A stretch of 64,000 nt of DNA from Austwickia chelonae (GTDB lineage: Bacteria; Actinomycetota; Actinomycetes; Actinomycetales; Dermatophilaceae), in assembly GCF_003391095.1 (NCBI RefSeq), contig NZ_CP031447.1:3534001-3598000 (forward strand). The letters are read 5' to 3'. The first letter of the stretch is position 1; each line of letters opens with the position of its first letter. Positions 40,206 to 49,881 of the stretch are shown here, piece by piece. Under the pieces are notes generated by a model. That model worked only from the letters and a program-made list of their open reading frames with translations, was not told where the DNA came from and did no database searches. Both the position numbers and the translations under genes were made by a program.

Positions 40206-40976
40206 GTGACCGTGCCGCTCCCCATCCACATCGATCGCACCAGCACGCAGCCCCTCTATCTCCAACTCGCCAGACAGCTGCTCACCGGCATCGACAACGG
40301 CGAACTCGCTCCCGGCTCGCTGTTGGAGACCGAAATCGACCTCGCTCGGCGTCTGCATCTCTCCCGCCCCACTGTCCGTCGCGCCATCGCTGTCCTCGTC
40401 GACAAGGAACTCCTCGTCCGTCGTCGCGGGGTCGGCACCGTCGTCGCCACCGGGAAAGTACGTCAGCAAGCCGAACTCAACAGCCTCTACGACGACCTCA
40501 GCGCAGAACACCGCTCGCCCCGCACGAAGCTGCTCACCCTCGAAGAAGGGGCTGTGCACCATCAAGCAGCAGTCGCTCTGGGTCTGCCCTTGCGTGCCCC
40601 ACTCATCCACATCACCCGGTTACGTTCTGTCGGAGACATCCCCCTGGCCATCCTGGAGAACTGGCTCCCCCCGGACAGCCCGGTGCTGCCTGCGCTCACC
40701 CCTGAACGTCTTGAACAGGACGGCCTCTACTCGATCCTGCGCGCCGAGAAACTGGCTCCCCACACGGCCGAACAGACCTTCGGCGCCCGGAATGCGACCG
40801 GCGCAGAACGCAAACTGCTCGACCTCACCAGGGCCGACCCGCTGCTGACGATGTGGCGCAGCGCCTACGACGCCGACCACCAGATCATCGAATGCGGCGA
40901 CCACCGCTACCGCGGAGACCAATACAGCATCAGCGTCACCGTCGCCCTCGACGACGGCGAGGGGCCCCGTCGATGA
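40206..40976 (+). CDS. GntR-family (HutC subfamily) regulator
   Basis: A protein of 256 residues from GTG 40206. The N-terminal winged helix reads PLYLQLARQLLTGIDNGELA, GSLLETEIDLARRLHLSRPT and VRRAIAVLVDKELLVRRRGV. The rest is a UTRA effector domain (PLIHITRLRSVGDIPLAILE, and the closing YRGDQYSISVTVAL). UTRA regulators bind sugars or amino-acid derivatives. It lies 84 bases behind the MATE gene and converges on galE; its targets are unknown. Confidence 0.92.
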   Translation: MTVPLPIHIDRTSTQPLYLQLARQLLTGIDNGELAPGSLLETEIDLARRLHLSRPTVRRAIAVLVDKELLVRRRGVGTVVATGKVRQQAELNSLYDDLSAEHRSPRTKLLTLEEGAVHHQAAVALGLPLRAPLIHITRLRSVGDIPLAILENWLPPDSPVLPALTPERLEQDGLYSILRAEKLAPHTAEQTFGARNATGAERKLLDLTRADPLLTMWRSAYDADHQIIECGDHRYRGDQYSISVTVALDDGEGPRR

Positions 40977-41004
40977 GCGAGCGGATCACGACATTCACCA
41001 ATGC

Positions 41005-42021
41005 TCACTCCTGATAGCCCTGTGGGTTAGCAGACTGCCAACGCCAGGAGGACTCGCAGATGTCGTCGATGGTGCGGGTCGCCTGCCAGCCCAGATCACG
41101 CTGCGCACGGCTGGGGTCGGCGTAGGTCTCCGCGAGGTCACCGACACGTCGATCCACCAGCTCGTAGGGGATCTCACGCCCACAAGCCCGTTCGAAGGCC
41201 TGCAGGAGCTCCAACACGCTGGTACCTCGTCCAGTGCCGAGATTCCACGTGTTGACCCGCGCCTCCGTCCGCTCAAGGGCGTCCAAGGCTGCCACATGCC
41301 CCACGGCCAGATCATCGACATGGATGTAGTCACGGACACCGGTACCGTCCGGAGTGGGATAGTCCCCGCCGAAGACACGTAACTTCTCCCTGCGTCCGAC
41401 CGCCACCTGGGAGATGAAGGGGAGCAGGTTGTTCGGCGTACCCGAGGGGTCTTCACCGATCCGCCCCGACGGGTGCGCGCCGACCGGGTTGAAATACCGC
41501 AGCAGAGCGATCCGCCACCGTTCGTCAGTGGCCGCGACATCCCGGAGGATCTGCTCGATCATCACCTTCGTCCACCCGTACGGATTGGTCGCCCCGGTGG
41601 GCATGTCCTCGGCCATCGGAGGGGCCGCACCCTCTCCGTAGACCGTGGCCGAGGAGGAGAAGACCAGCCGATGTACGTCGTGGGCATCCATCGCCGCCAC
41701 CAACGACAAGGTGCTACCAATATTGTTCCGATAGTAAGCAATCGGCTGTTCAGACGATTCACCGACCGCTTTGAAGCCGGCGAAGTGGACGACAGCATCC
41801 ACCTGCTCGTCCGCGAAAAGATCCATCGTGCGCTCCCGGTCCTCCACGCTGAACCGGTGCACGGTGATCGGGCAGTGCGCAAGCTCCTCGAGTCGAGGCA
41901 CCACCAAGGGCGATGAATTCGAAAAATCGTCGACGACGATGACCCGATGCCCCGCCTCGACAAGGTGCAGCACCGTGTGCGATCCGATGTACCCGCAGCC
42001 ACCCGTGACCACTACGCGCAT
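41005..42021 (-). CDS. galE: UDP-glucose 4-epimerase
   Basis: A protein of 338 residues from ATG 42021 (a GTG stands just before it). It interconverts UDP-glucose and UDP-galactose with bound NAD. Seen are the Rossmann start VVVTGGCGYIGSHTVLHLVE, the S-(S)-A-T catalytic serine in LVFSSSATVYGEG, the Y-x-x-x-K in NPYGWTKVMIEQIL, and RYFNPVGAHPSGRIGEDP typical of GalE. It probably supplies UDP-galactose for the polysaccharide cluster that follows, although it is separated from it by one unrelated gene. Confidence 0.93.
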   Translation of the reverse strand: MRVVVTGGCGYIGSHTVLHLVEAGHRVIVVDDFSNSSPLVVPRLEELAHCPITVHRFSVEDRERTMDLFADEQVDAVVHFAGFKAVGESSEQPIAYYRNNIGSTLSLVAAMDAHDVHRLVFSSSATVYGEGAAPPMAEDMPTGATNPYGWTKVMIEQILRDVAATDERWRIALLRYFNPVGAHPSGRIGEDPSGTPNNLLPFISQVAVGRREKLRVFGGDYPTPDGTGVRDYIHVDDLAVGHVAALDALERTEARVNTWNLGTGRGTSVLELLQAFERACGREIPYELVDRRVGDLAETYADPSRAQRDLGWQATRTIDDICESSWRWQSANPQGYQE

Positions 42022-42234
42022 CACCCGATTCTAGGCGTTTCTCCTACTTGCTCAAGGTATTTCACCTAAACCACGGATGTACTTCCCGCAGATGGAGCGC
42101 ATGCTCGACACCCCACCCCGACACCTTGAGACGGGCGGTCGCCCACCGACCGGTCACAGCGCCGTCCACCCGCCGGACGGACGGACGTCCGTGCAGATCT
42201 ACCCCAGCCCCTCAATACCTGACAACCTGAGCCC

Positions 42235-43623
42235 ATGAAGGCTGCCCTTGCACAGCCCACAACAGCCGCCCCCGCGCTACACCGCCACTTGTCGCCGGTC
42301 AGCGGCAATATCGCGCGCGCCCACATCGCGCCCATCCTCGGCCCCCGCGTGTGGTGGGTCGGCCCCCTCGACGTCGAAGGGCTCCTCCTCGGCGCACTCC
42401 AAGCAGCACTCACCGCGGCCAACAACCTCCTCGGACACGACCAGTTCGCGGTCGACGCCCACCAACTCGGCACCTGGACCGCCTCCCAAGAACACCTACG
42501 CGTCGACGGACGCAGCCTGCGCTCCACCGCACACGCCACCAAATTCTTCCCCTGCCACGACGGATGGTTACGCGCACACGACAGCCGACCTGGACACATC
42601 TGCCCGCTGGCAAAATGCCTCCACACCGACAGCCCCGAATCCCTGGCCCGAACGATGACCGCGCAACAAGCCGAACATCTCATCCGGGAATACGGCGGCA
42701 CAGCAGCCGCTGTACGCACGCCCCAGGAATGGCTGGCCTCAGAACCGGGCCGGGTCGTCAGTGCGCGCCCCTGGATCGACTTCACCGTGCCGAGCCCCTC
42801 CCCCACCCACACCCCTGAACCACCCCGGCCTCCCGGGCTCCCCGGAATACGGATCATCGACCTGACCGACCTCACACTGGGACCAGCCGCAGCTCAGCTC
42901 CTGGCCTTGCTCGGCGCCGACGTCCTCCGCGTCGTCCCCCCGAACCAGGAAGCACCGACCGGTCGGCAACTCGACACCGGATTCGGCAAACGCACCGCGG
43001 AAATCGACCTGAACTCCGACTCCGGACGGTCCAGACTCGACGAGATCTTCTCCGAAGCCGACGCCGTCATCAGCTCCGGATACCGACGCCGAGACGCCAG
43101 TTCCGCCCTCGACAGCACCGCTATCGCCCGACGACACCCCCACCTGGCCGTCGTCGACATCACCGCTTGGGGAGACAGCGGTCCGTGGCAACACGAAGGC
43201 GGCTCCGACACGATCGTCCAAGCGGCGACCGGAATAGCCCAGCTGTACTCCCGCCCCGTACACAGCACCGAAGAACCGTCCGATGTGGACGGCACCGGCT
43301 CCACCCTCGTCTGGCGACCCGCGCCCCGCGAACCAGGGACCCTGCCGGTACAAGCCCTCAACCAGGCCACCGGATACGGAGCAGCAGCCGCAACCCTCGC
43401 CCTCATCGCGCGACGACACACCGAAGGCACCGCCGGCACCGCCCGGCTCTCACTGGCACGGACAGCACACGAGCTGCTCACTCTCCCCAGCCTGGACGGG
43501 CCGGCTCAGGACATCCCCGGCGTACTCGACGAGGTCGACTCCGAATACGGGGTCCTCACCTACGCCCGCCCGGCCGTCCTGACCGGAGGAATGCCCATGG
43601 ACTACGCGGCTCCCCCAGCATGA
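42235..43623 (+). CDS. CaiB/BaiF-type (class III) CoA-transferase family protein
   Basis: A protein of 462 residues. The second half has the family pattern: LPGIRIIDLTDLTLGPAAAQ, LLALLGADVLRVVPPN, FGKRTAEIDLNSDSGRSRLD, VDITAWGDSGPWQHEGGSDT and YGAAAATLALIARRHTEG. Class III enzymes move CoA between carboxylic acids using an aspartate. The usual catalytic aspartate position is not clear here, and the first 200 residues are unusual, so this may be a divergent or non-catalytic member. Its 3' end overlaps the converging glycosyltransferase by 22 bases. Confidence 0.75.
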   Translation: MKAALAQPTTAAPALHRHLSPVSGNIARAHIAPILGPRVWWVGPLDVEGLLLGALQAALTAANNLLGHDQFAVDAHQLGTWTASQEHLRVDGRSLRSTAHATKFFPCHDGWLRAHDSRPGHICPLAKCLHTDSPESLARTMTAQQAEHLIREYGGTAAAVRTPQEWLASEPGRVVSARPWIDFTVPSPSPTHTPEPPRPPGLPGIRIIDLTDLTLGPAAAQLLALLGADVLRVVPPNQEAPTGRQLDTGFGKRTAEIDLNSDSGRSRLDEIFSEADAVISSGYRRRDASSALDSTAIARRHPHLAVVDITAWGDSGPWQHEGGSDTIVQAATGIAQLYSRPVHSTEEPSDVDGTGSTLVWRPAPREPGTLPVQALNQATGYGAAAATLALIARRHTEGTAGTARLSLARTAHELLTLPSLDGPAQDIPGVLDEVDSEYGVLTYARPAVLTGGMPMDYAAPPA

Positions 43624-44654
43624 TCCGTGCTCTCAGGCACGGACTTCTCCAGAACAGACACCGGCACCATCCTGCGCACCGTGCCATCCGGCAGCGGACG
43701 CGCATACTCCAGGAAGACTCGACCTGAAGCCCCGACGGCGATCCCCAACCCCCTCGCGGCCAAACGCAGACCCTTGGCCTGATGCTCCGGGCGACGGCAG
43801 ACGAAACCTGCGCAAGCCCGAGCCGTCCCGACAACGCCACGAACCAGGCCCCCTGCACCCACCTGCACCCGACGGACCGGCGAAACCGAACCACCCGGGA
43901 AACCCGTGTCCAAGAGCCCGGTCGAGTTCCCGTGGCTGAACGCGCGAGTCAACACCCACCGACGGTTCGCCCGCGACCCCGGCACCTGGTCGACGACCGC
44001 AGCTTCCTCGCAATACACGATCTGTTCGCCTGCAGCGGTCAACGTCCGGGTGAACAAGGTGTCCTCGCCACCGGTCATCCCCGTACGGACGTCGAAGACC
44101 AGCCCCATCCGACGAACCACTCCCAGATCCACCAGCAGATTCGACGTCGGCGCAGCCTGCACCAGCGTCCCGGTGGGCCACGTGCGACGCTCGAAGAAAC
44201 CACCGGTCAGAACCCAGGGATCCAGGTCGTCCGGATAATCGGCCAACACCCGGCCCGCCACCGCAGCCGCCCCGGTGGACAGCCAAGTCCGCACCATCAA
44301 CGCCAGCCAGAACGGATGCGGACGTTCGTCGTCGTCGATGAATGCCAACACGTCATCGTCCGCGCTCGCTGCCAACGCTCGGTTGCGTGCCGAGGCGATC
44401 CCTGGAGTCGGTTCGGAGACATAGGTGACTCCGGGGAGAGCTGCCGCTTCCACCACGGGCGCAGCACCCCGGTCCGGGTCGTTGTCGATGATCAGAACCC
44501 GCCCGGTCGTTCCCTCGTCGAGATCCCGGATCTGTTCGACCAGCAGCGGCAGCAGCTCGGTCAGGTGATCATTGCGCCGGTAGGTCGGCACGGCCACGAC
44601 CACGCGGATCTCTTGACCGGTGGCGCACCGAACCGGTGCAGACGTCTCATTCAT
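43602..44654 (-). CDS. Glycosyltransferase family 2
   Basis: A protein of 350 residues. The GT-A fold is clear: [20 protein letters not shown] at the start, [46 protein letters not shown] with the metal-binding D-D-D, and [20 protein letters not shown] with the catalytic E-D. There are no clear membrane helices beyond weak C-terminal hydrophobic stretches. It probably adds a sugar to the lipid-linked repeat unit. It overlaps the rmlA start/stop by four bases. Confidence 0.9.
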   Translation of the reverse strand: MNETSAPVRCATGQEIRVVVAVPTYRRNDHLTELLPLLVEQIRDLDEGTTGRVLIIDNDPDRGAAPVVEAAALPGVTYVSEPTPGIASARNRALAASADDDVLAFIDDDERPHPFWLALMVRTWLSTGAAAVAGRVLADYPDDLDPWVLTGGFFERRTWPTGTLVQAAPTSNLLVDLGVVRRMGLVFDVRTGMTGGEDTLFTRTLTAAGEQIVYCEEAAVVDQVPGSRANRRWVLTRAFSHGNSTGLLDTGFPGGSVSPVRRVQVGAGGLVRGVVGTARACAGFVCRRPEHQAKGLRLAARGLGIAVGASGRVFLEYARPLPDGTVRRMVPVSVLEKSVPESTDHAGGAA

Positions 44655-45541
44655 TCCCCAGGAACACCGACCTTGTCTCCGCGGGCCAACAGTTGCATCA
44701 GATATTCGCCGTATCCGGACTTACGCAGCAGTTCGGCGCGTTCCTCCAAGCCGGTGTCATCGAGGAAGCCGCGCCGCCAGGCGGCTTCCTCTGGGCAGCC
44801 GACCTGAAGACCCTGTCTGGCTTGAATGGTCCGGACGAAGTCACCGGCGTCGTTGAGATCGGCGAAGGTCCCGGTGTCCAGCCAGGCCGTCCCCCGAGGC
44901 AGGGTCACCACTTTGAGTCGTCCCTGCTCCAGATAGGTCCGGTTGATGTCGGTGATCTCCAACTCGCCTCTCGCCGAAGGACGTAGGTGGCGGGCGATCT
45001 CCACGACATCGTTGTCGTAGAAGTACAGGCCAGGAATCGCATAGTGACTACGAGGCTGGACAGGTTTCTCCTCCAAGGAGATCGCGCGACCGTCACTGTC
45101 GAACTCCACGACACCGTACGAACTGGGGTGGGCCACCCAGTAGGCGAAGATCAACGCTCCGTCGATCTGCTCGGCCAGGCTGAGATGAGTTCCCAAGCCC
45201 TGCCCGTAGAAGATGTTGTCGCCCAAGACAAGAGCCGCCGGGTGTCCGTCGAGGAAATCCGCCCCGATGGTGAAGGCCTGCGCCAGACCTTTGGGTTCGG
45301 GCTGCTGTGCGTAGGTGATCGAGATCCCGAACCGGGAACCGTCGCCGAGGAGCCGAGCGAAGCTCTCCGAGTCGTGCGGAGTCGTGATGACGAGAATGTC
45401 CCGGATACCCGCCAGGATCAATGTCGACAACGGGTAATAGATCATCGGCTTGTCGTACACGGGAACGAGCTGTTTACTCACCCCCTGGGTGATGGGGTGC
45501 AGACGCGACCCTGTCCCCCCGGCCAGAATGATCCCGCGCAT
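44651..45541 (-). CDS. rmlA: Glucose-1-phosphate thymidylyltransferase
   Basis: A protein of 296 residues from ATG 45541, with GGAAGGA about nine bases upstream. It makes dTDP-glucose, the first step to dTDP-L-rhamnose. Visible marks are [20 protein letters not shown] (nucleotide-binding G-G-x-G-x-R), [32 protein letters not shown], and [20 protein letters not shown]. It pairs with rmlB and the rmlC-rmlD fusion located 11 kb away on the other strand to complete the pathway. It is in an operon with the glycosyltransferase behind it. Confidence 0.95.
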   Translation of the reverse strand: MRGIILAGGTGSRLHPITQGVSKQLVPVYDKPMIYYPLSTLILAGIRDILVITTPHDSESFARLLGDGSRFGISITYAQQPEPKGLAQAFTIGADFLDGHPAALVLGDNIFYGQGLGTHLSLAEQIDGALIFAYWVAHPSSYGVVEFDSDGRAISLEEKPVQPRSHYAIPGLYFYDNDVVEIARHLRPSARGELEITDINRTYLEQGRLKVVTLPRGTAWLDTGTFADLNDAGDFVRTIQARQGLQVGCPEEAAWRRGFLDDTGLEERAELLRKSGYGEYLMQLLARGDKVGVPGE

Positions 45542-45602
45542 CACATCGTCCTTCCTGCTCGGACCGCCAGCCCCGCCGACCGGCCCATCGTCTTCCTCGA
45601 CC

Positions 45603-47090
45603 TCATCGGCGGATCAGAGCCACAGCGGAACGAACTTCGCCGATATCCATACGGACCCGACGAACCGCGAGCGCCGCCACCATGACCGCAGCGGCACCGG
45701 CCAGTCCGCCGGCCAGGATCTGGGCCACGGACCACCATCCGGAAGTCAGGGTTACCGCCACCCATGCCGCACCACCTGACAGAGCGGCGATCACGATGAT
45801 CCGCAGTGCGCCCAGGTAGAGGTCGTCCACGACGACACCGGCGCATCGCCCCATCCACCACAAGGACACCGGCCAGGTCACTGCGGGTGCCAGCGCATAC
45901 CCGGCGGCTACTCCCACGAGGCCGAACCACGAGCCTGTGACGACGCAGGTGATCTTGATCGCGGAGGCGACGAAGGTGAATCGCATCAGGTCACGGGTCA
46001 ATCCCTGGGACACGTAGACCCAGTAGCCGACGAAGGCCAGGGTGTCGAAGGCGGCGGCGATCGCCAGCCAGGCCAGCAGGGGTGCGACCTGTGACCAGTC
46101 GGGGCCGAGGAGGAGGGCCACGACTGGCTCTGCGGCTCCGGCCACCCATGCGAGCGCCACGACCAGCGTGTATCCGAGGCAGAGTTGGCCGCGGGCCAGG
46201 AATCGACGGTAGGCGATCTCGTCGTCCTGCAGGCGGGCGAAGACCGGTACGGCGACCCTGGTGATCGGGACGCGTACCAGGTTGTACGACTGCATGAGGA
46301 GTTGGAAGGCCCGGTTGTAGAGGCCTAGGGGGTCTTTTCCCAGGCGCAGACCGATGACGAAAGTGTCGGCGTTGTTCGCCGCGTATCCCACGAGTTGGCT
46401 GGCTACCAGGTACCAGCCGAAGGTCATGAAGGAGCGTACGTCGGTGCCCCGGCGGGGGCGTCCTGGCAGCCAGCGTGCGGTGGCCAGGAGTGCAGCCATC
46501 ATCACCGCACCGGTGGCGACCTGTTGAATCGCCAAGGCCCACACGCCACATCCTGCGGCGGCCAGTGAGATTGCCGTGGCAACCCCGCCGATTTGGGCCG
46601 CGACGTCGACGACGACCAGGGCCCCGAAGCGCAGTTCTCGCGTCAGCCCGGCCCGGTACTGGGTAGCTGCTCCGTTGAACACGAAGGTGAGTGCCAGGAC
46701 CTGGCAGATCCCGGTCAGTGCTGGCTCGTCGAAGAGCAAGGCGACCAATGGTGCTGCGACGGCGAGGAGCACTGCCAGGAGGACGCCCAGCCCGGTGTTG
46801 ATCCAGAACAGGGCGTCCCGTTCGTCGTCGGACAGGGTCGGTGCTTGGACGGCGGCTGAGCTGAGTCCGAAGTCGCGGAAGATCTCGCCGACGCCGATGA
46901 TCACCATGACCATGGCGATCAGGCCGTATTCGGAGGGTTGTAGCAGGCGGGCGAGGATCACGATGCTGCCGGTCTGGATCAGGACCCGCAGGATCTGTCC
47001 GCCCAGGCTGGTGGCGGCCCCTCTCATGGCGGCTCTGCCGAGGGCTGTTGTCTTCGACGGCGTAGGGGCCGTTTCTCCCTGCTCGGTCAC
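45603..47090 (-). CDS. Wzx-like polysaccharide flippase
   Basis: A protein of 495 residues with about 14 hydrophobic segments. The start, [20 protein letters not shown] followed by [20 protein letters not shown], is typical of the lipopolysaccharide/polysaccharide transporter family. A mid-protein [12 protein letters not shown] and [16 protein letters not shown] are also usual. Such proteins turn lipid-linked repeat units from the inner to outer face of the membrane. The gene overlaps the GDPD gene by four bases. Confidence 0.92.
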   Translation of the reverse strand: MTEQGETAPTPSKTTALGRAAMRGAATSLGGQILRVLIQTGSIVILARLLQPSEYGLIAMVMVIIGVGEIFRDFGLSSAAVQAPTLSDDERDALFWINTGLGVLLAVLLAVAAPLVALLFDEPALTGICQVLALTFVFNGAATQYRAGLTRELRFGALVVVDVAAQIGGVATAISLAAAGCGVWALAIQQVATGAVMMAALLATARWLPGRPRRGTDVRSFMTFGWYLVASQLVGYAANNADTFVIGLRLGKDPLGLYNRAFQLLMQSYNLVRVPITRVAVPVFARLQDDEIAYRRFLARGQLCLGYTLVVALAWVAGAAEPVVALLLGPDWSQVAPLLAWLAIAAAFDTLAFVGYWVYVSQGLTRDLMRFTFVASAIKITCVVTGSWFGLVGVAAGYALAPAVTWPVSLWWMGRCAGVVVDDLYLGALRIIVIAALSGGAAWVAVTLTSGWWSVAQILAGGLAGAAAVMVAALAVRRVRMDIGEVRSAVALIRR

Positions 47091-48649
47091 GAGACCGCCA
47101 CGGAACGGATGCTGACTGCGGGAGCGCCTGCGGTGCGCCCGACATGCAGGTATCCACCCCGCCAGCGCGTGTCTGTGGTCTGTACACCTGCGCCGTCAGC
47201 GAATCCCCAGCGGATGCTGCCGGGACTGACTTCCAGTCGCATCCGGGCCCAACGGCCCCACCGTTGGTCTGATCCGGCGACATCGGCTGTCAACTGGTCG
47301 GACTCCTTCTTGCCGTGGTGGTGCGCGCCGATGGCGAGCTGCCCTGAGGGGGAGAGTGTGGCGTGGTAGCCATCGCCGACGCCGCCCTCGTGGTCGTAGT
47401 AGCGGTCATCGAGGTGGCAGAAGGCCAGGACGAAACCGGGGCTCGTGGAGGTGTTCGAGGCTGCTTTGTCGAACCTGACGTCGAACTCGACCCGGTAGCT
47501 GCCTTCTGTCGAAGCGATCGGGCACAGGCTGCCCAGGAGAAGGGAGGCGGCTTTCTGGCGGGAACGCAGCCGTACTGTTCCAGGGTCGGGCCATTCGAGA
47601 CGGTCGGCTTCCGCGTAAGGGTCGAGCACGAGGTCGCCCGGCCCGAGCATGCCCTCACCCCAGGCCACTGTTTTCCTCACGGGAACTGTCCCGGAGGTGT
47701 AGCCGACGTGGGAGGAGATGAAGCCTTGAACCATGCGGGCACGGAAGTAGTCGATGTCGCTGCGCCGGTGGACCGGGTGTACCCAGACCGGGATACCAGT
47801 GCGTACTGCGGCGGCCAGGGGCGCTTCGGGGGTCCGGGCTCCTTCGATGGTGCGGGCTGGCAGGACGAGGACATCTCGGTGCCTGGAGAGTTTCGCTGCA
47901 GCCTGTTGCACGCTCTCGGGGGTGAGTCCTTCGACGGTGCCGTAGTAGGCGAAAACGGGGAGTCCTGCTTTGCTGGCCTCTTCGATCCGGTGCGAGGTCA
48001 CTGGGACCTTGATGAAGATTCGGTCCTGTAGTTGACGTCGTCGGATGGTCTCCAGCAGGAGCGGGAAGCCTGCGTCGTCCTTGGCTTCCAGGCAGAGGAT
48101 GGCCTTGTCGGAAACGACGTCGAGCACTTTTTCAAGTGTGGCGATGCCGACGGCGCCATTGCCCTGCCAACGTGGCCCCAGCCCTGGTTGCACTGCTTTC
48201 ACTTGGGCCAGTTGAGCGTTGGTTCTAGCCGATACTTTCCCGGTCGCATTGGTGGTGCGTTCCAGGGTGAGGTCGTGTTGACAGACGAGGATGCGGTCGG
48301 AGGTGAGGACGGTAGAGATTTCCATACAGGTTCCGCCGTCCTCGACAGCCCTGGTGTAGCCCTCGAGGCTGTGCTCAGGGATGACTGCGGCGACACCTCG
48401 GTGCGCGATATGCACCGCTCCATGTGCAGAACGTCGCCACTGGTCGACGTTGGCCACCGGGGATGTGGCGACGGCTGCGGGCGCGGGAGGGGACTGCAAG
48501 GTGCGGGCTGCGGCCCATACCCCGGCTCCGGCCAGACCGGTCAGGCTCGCCCCGCCGAGGAGAACGGCCCGCCGGGAGATCCGGCCGGTTGAGTTCTGGG
48601 TGTTCTGTTCTGCGGGGTCTTTCTCTTGATCCTCGGATTCAGCCGTCAC
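47087..48649 (-). CDS. Exported glycerophosphodiester phosphodiesterase-like protein
   Basis: A protein of 520 residues. The N-terminus has a twin-arginine signal (ISRRAVLLGGASLTGLAGAG). Residues about 75-320 form a GDPD barrel: HIAHRGVAAVIPEHSLEGYT (H-R-G, and E-H-S in place of E-N-T), MEISTVLTSDRILVCQHDLT, LCLEAKDDAG, and WVHPVHRRSDIDYF. Residues about 380-520 look like a jelly-roll lectin fold (YRVEFDVRFDKAASNTSTSP). GDPDs split glycerophosphodiesters. Inside this cluster it may trim or remodel glycerol-phosphate groups of the polymer. It overlaps both neighbouring genes. Confidence 0.88.
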   Translation of the reverse strand: MTAESEDQEKDPAEQNTQNSTGRISRRAVLLGGASLTGLAGAGVWAAARTLQSPPAPAAVATSPVANVDQWRRSAHGAVHIAHRGVAAVIPEHSLEGYTRAVEDGGTCMEISTVLTSDRILVCQHDLTLERTTNATGKVSARTNAQLAQVKAVQPGLGPRWQGNGAVGIATLEKVLDVVSDKAILCLEAKDDAGFPLLLETIRRRQLQDRIFIKVPVTSHRIEEASKAGLPVFAYYGTVEGLTPESVQQAAAKLSRHRDVLVLPARTIEGARTPEAPLAAAVRTGIPVWVHPVHRRSDIDYFRARMVQGFISSHVGYTSGTVPVRKTVAWGEGMLGPGDLVLDPYAEADRLEWPDPGTVRLRSRQKAASLLLGSLCPIASTEGSYRVEFDVRFDKAASNTSTSPGFVLAFCHLDDRYYDHEGGVGDGYHATLSPSGQLAIGAHHHGKKESDQLTADVAGSDQRWGRWARMRLEVSPGSIRWGFADGAGVQTTDTRWRGGYLHVGRTAGAPAVSIRSVAVS

Positions 48650-49874
48650 GGCTTTCTCCTTCGGTGGAGGACCGTTCTTCGGAGTCTTTCAGCGCCGAAG
48701 GTTCGACTGCGCGGGGTACCGGCGGGATGTAGACGGTCGGTTCGTCGGTGGAGGGCATTTTGCTGCTCGGTCGACGAGCAGCCGGGATGCGGAAGAGGTC
48801 GGCTCGCGGCTTCTGAGCTGGGTCGTCGTCTTCAGCGGGCGTGGCGGCTGCTCGAGTGACGGTTGGCTTGGTGGATGCCATCGGCTGGGTCGGCAGTGAC
48901 ACGTGTGCTGCGCGTTTCGCTGCCGAGGAGGACTGCTCGGCGACCTTTGGCTGTTCGGTCTGCGGTGGTGTTCTCTTCCCGCTCTGTTCGGAGCGGGTGT
49001 CCGGCTCGTCGGGCTGTTCCTCTGTGCTCGGCGGGCTCGCAGGCCGAGGTGTCTGAACCGGAGTACGAGCTGCGGGTGTTTTGCCGGCCTTCGGCGAAAG
49101 ATCTTCTTTGCCCTGCAGGACCTTGTCGACGTCCGGGGGCGTCTGCTTGTTCTTCTTCCGTTGACGCCACGCTGATTTCTTCTCGTGCTTCGGCGCAGGC
49201 ACGGGTGGCTCGGAGGTGATCGCCGAGATCTTTCCCTTGGCAGGGACGTCACCTGCTGGTTCTTTGTCCCCGTGCGAACGGTAGAAGCCCCACAAACAGG
49301 CGGCAAGGACTCCGATGAGTAGACCGCTGGCCCCACCGGTCAGCGTGTTACGGCTGGTTTTCGGGCTCTGCGGAGCGCTCGGCGGGCCGGATCGGGAGAC
49401 GGTGACCACTTGCACCATGGGGCGGCCGTCGGCATCGCGAGGGGCGAGTTGTCTGACCGCGGTTCCTAGCTCGTCGGCGATCGCGTCGGCGATCGTCGAG
49501 CTGCGCTGGGCTTCGGGGTCTGTGGCCTTGATGTCGATCAGCACGGTTTCTTTGGAGGAAGACCCGGTGACCCGTCCGGTCAGATCTTTCGCTCCTCCGG
49601 CGATCCCGAGACGTTTGGCAACCGGGTCCAGCACGTACGGCGAGGTCGCCAGGTCGGCGTATGACGCTACCTGCGACTGAACGAAAGTCGCTCCCTGGGA
49701 TAGGTCGGAGGCGCCGCGGCTGGCGGCGACCGAGACGAAGACTCTGGCCGACGCCGTGTAGGTGGGGGTACTGATCTTGGAGATCCCGAACATCCCGAGA
49801 GCGCCGATCAGGGTACACAGCAGCACGAACAGCCAGGAACGACGTACCGCGTGGAAGATGTCGCCGACGGTCAT
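48639..49874 (-). CDS. Wzz/YveK-like chain-length determinant with long disordered tail
   Basis: A protein of 411 residues. The first membrane helix is RSWLFVLLCTLIGALGMFGI; then comes the periplasmic part (TYTASARVFVSVAASRGASD, DLTGRVTGSSSKETVLIDIK) and a second helix near 185 (GGASGLLIGVLAACLWGFY). From about 205 to the end it is low-complexity and rich in proline, glutamate, lysine and serine. Wzz proteins set polymer length. No BY-kinase Walker motifs follow, so a partner kinase, if any, lies elsewhere. The tail may be a site for phosphorylation or cell-wall contact. Confidence 0.88.
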   Translation of the reverse strand: MTVGDIFHAVRRSWLFVLLCTLIGALGMFGISKISTPTYTASARVFVSVAASRGASDLSQGATFVQSQVASYADLATSPYVLDPVAKRLGIAGGAKDLTGRVTGSSSKETVLIDIKATDPEAQRSSTIADAIADELGTAVRQLAPRDADGRPMVQVVTVSRSGPPSAPQSPKTSRNTLTGGASGLLIGVLAACLWGFYRSHGDKEPAGDVPAKGKISAITSEPPVPAPKHEKKSAWRQRKKNKQTPPDVDKVLQGKEDLSPKAGKTPAARTPVQTPRPASPPSTEEQPDEPDTRSEQSGKRTPPQTEQPKVAEQSSSAAKRAAHVSLPTQPMASTKPTVTRAAATPAEDDDPAQKPRADLFRIPAARRPSSKMPSTDEPTVYIPPVPRAVEPSALKDSEERSSTEGESRDG

Positions 49875-49881
49875 CGGGCGC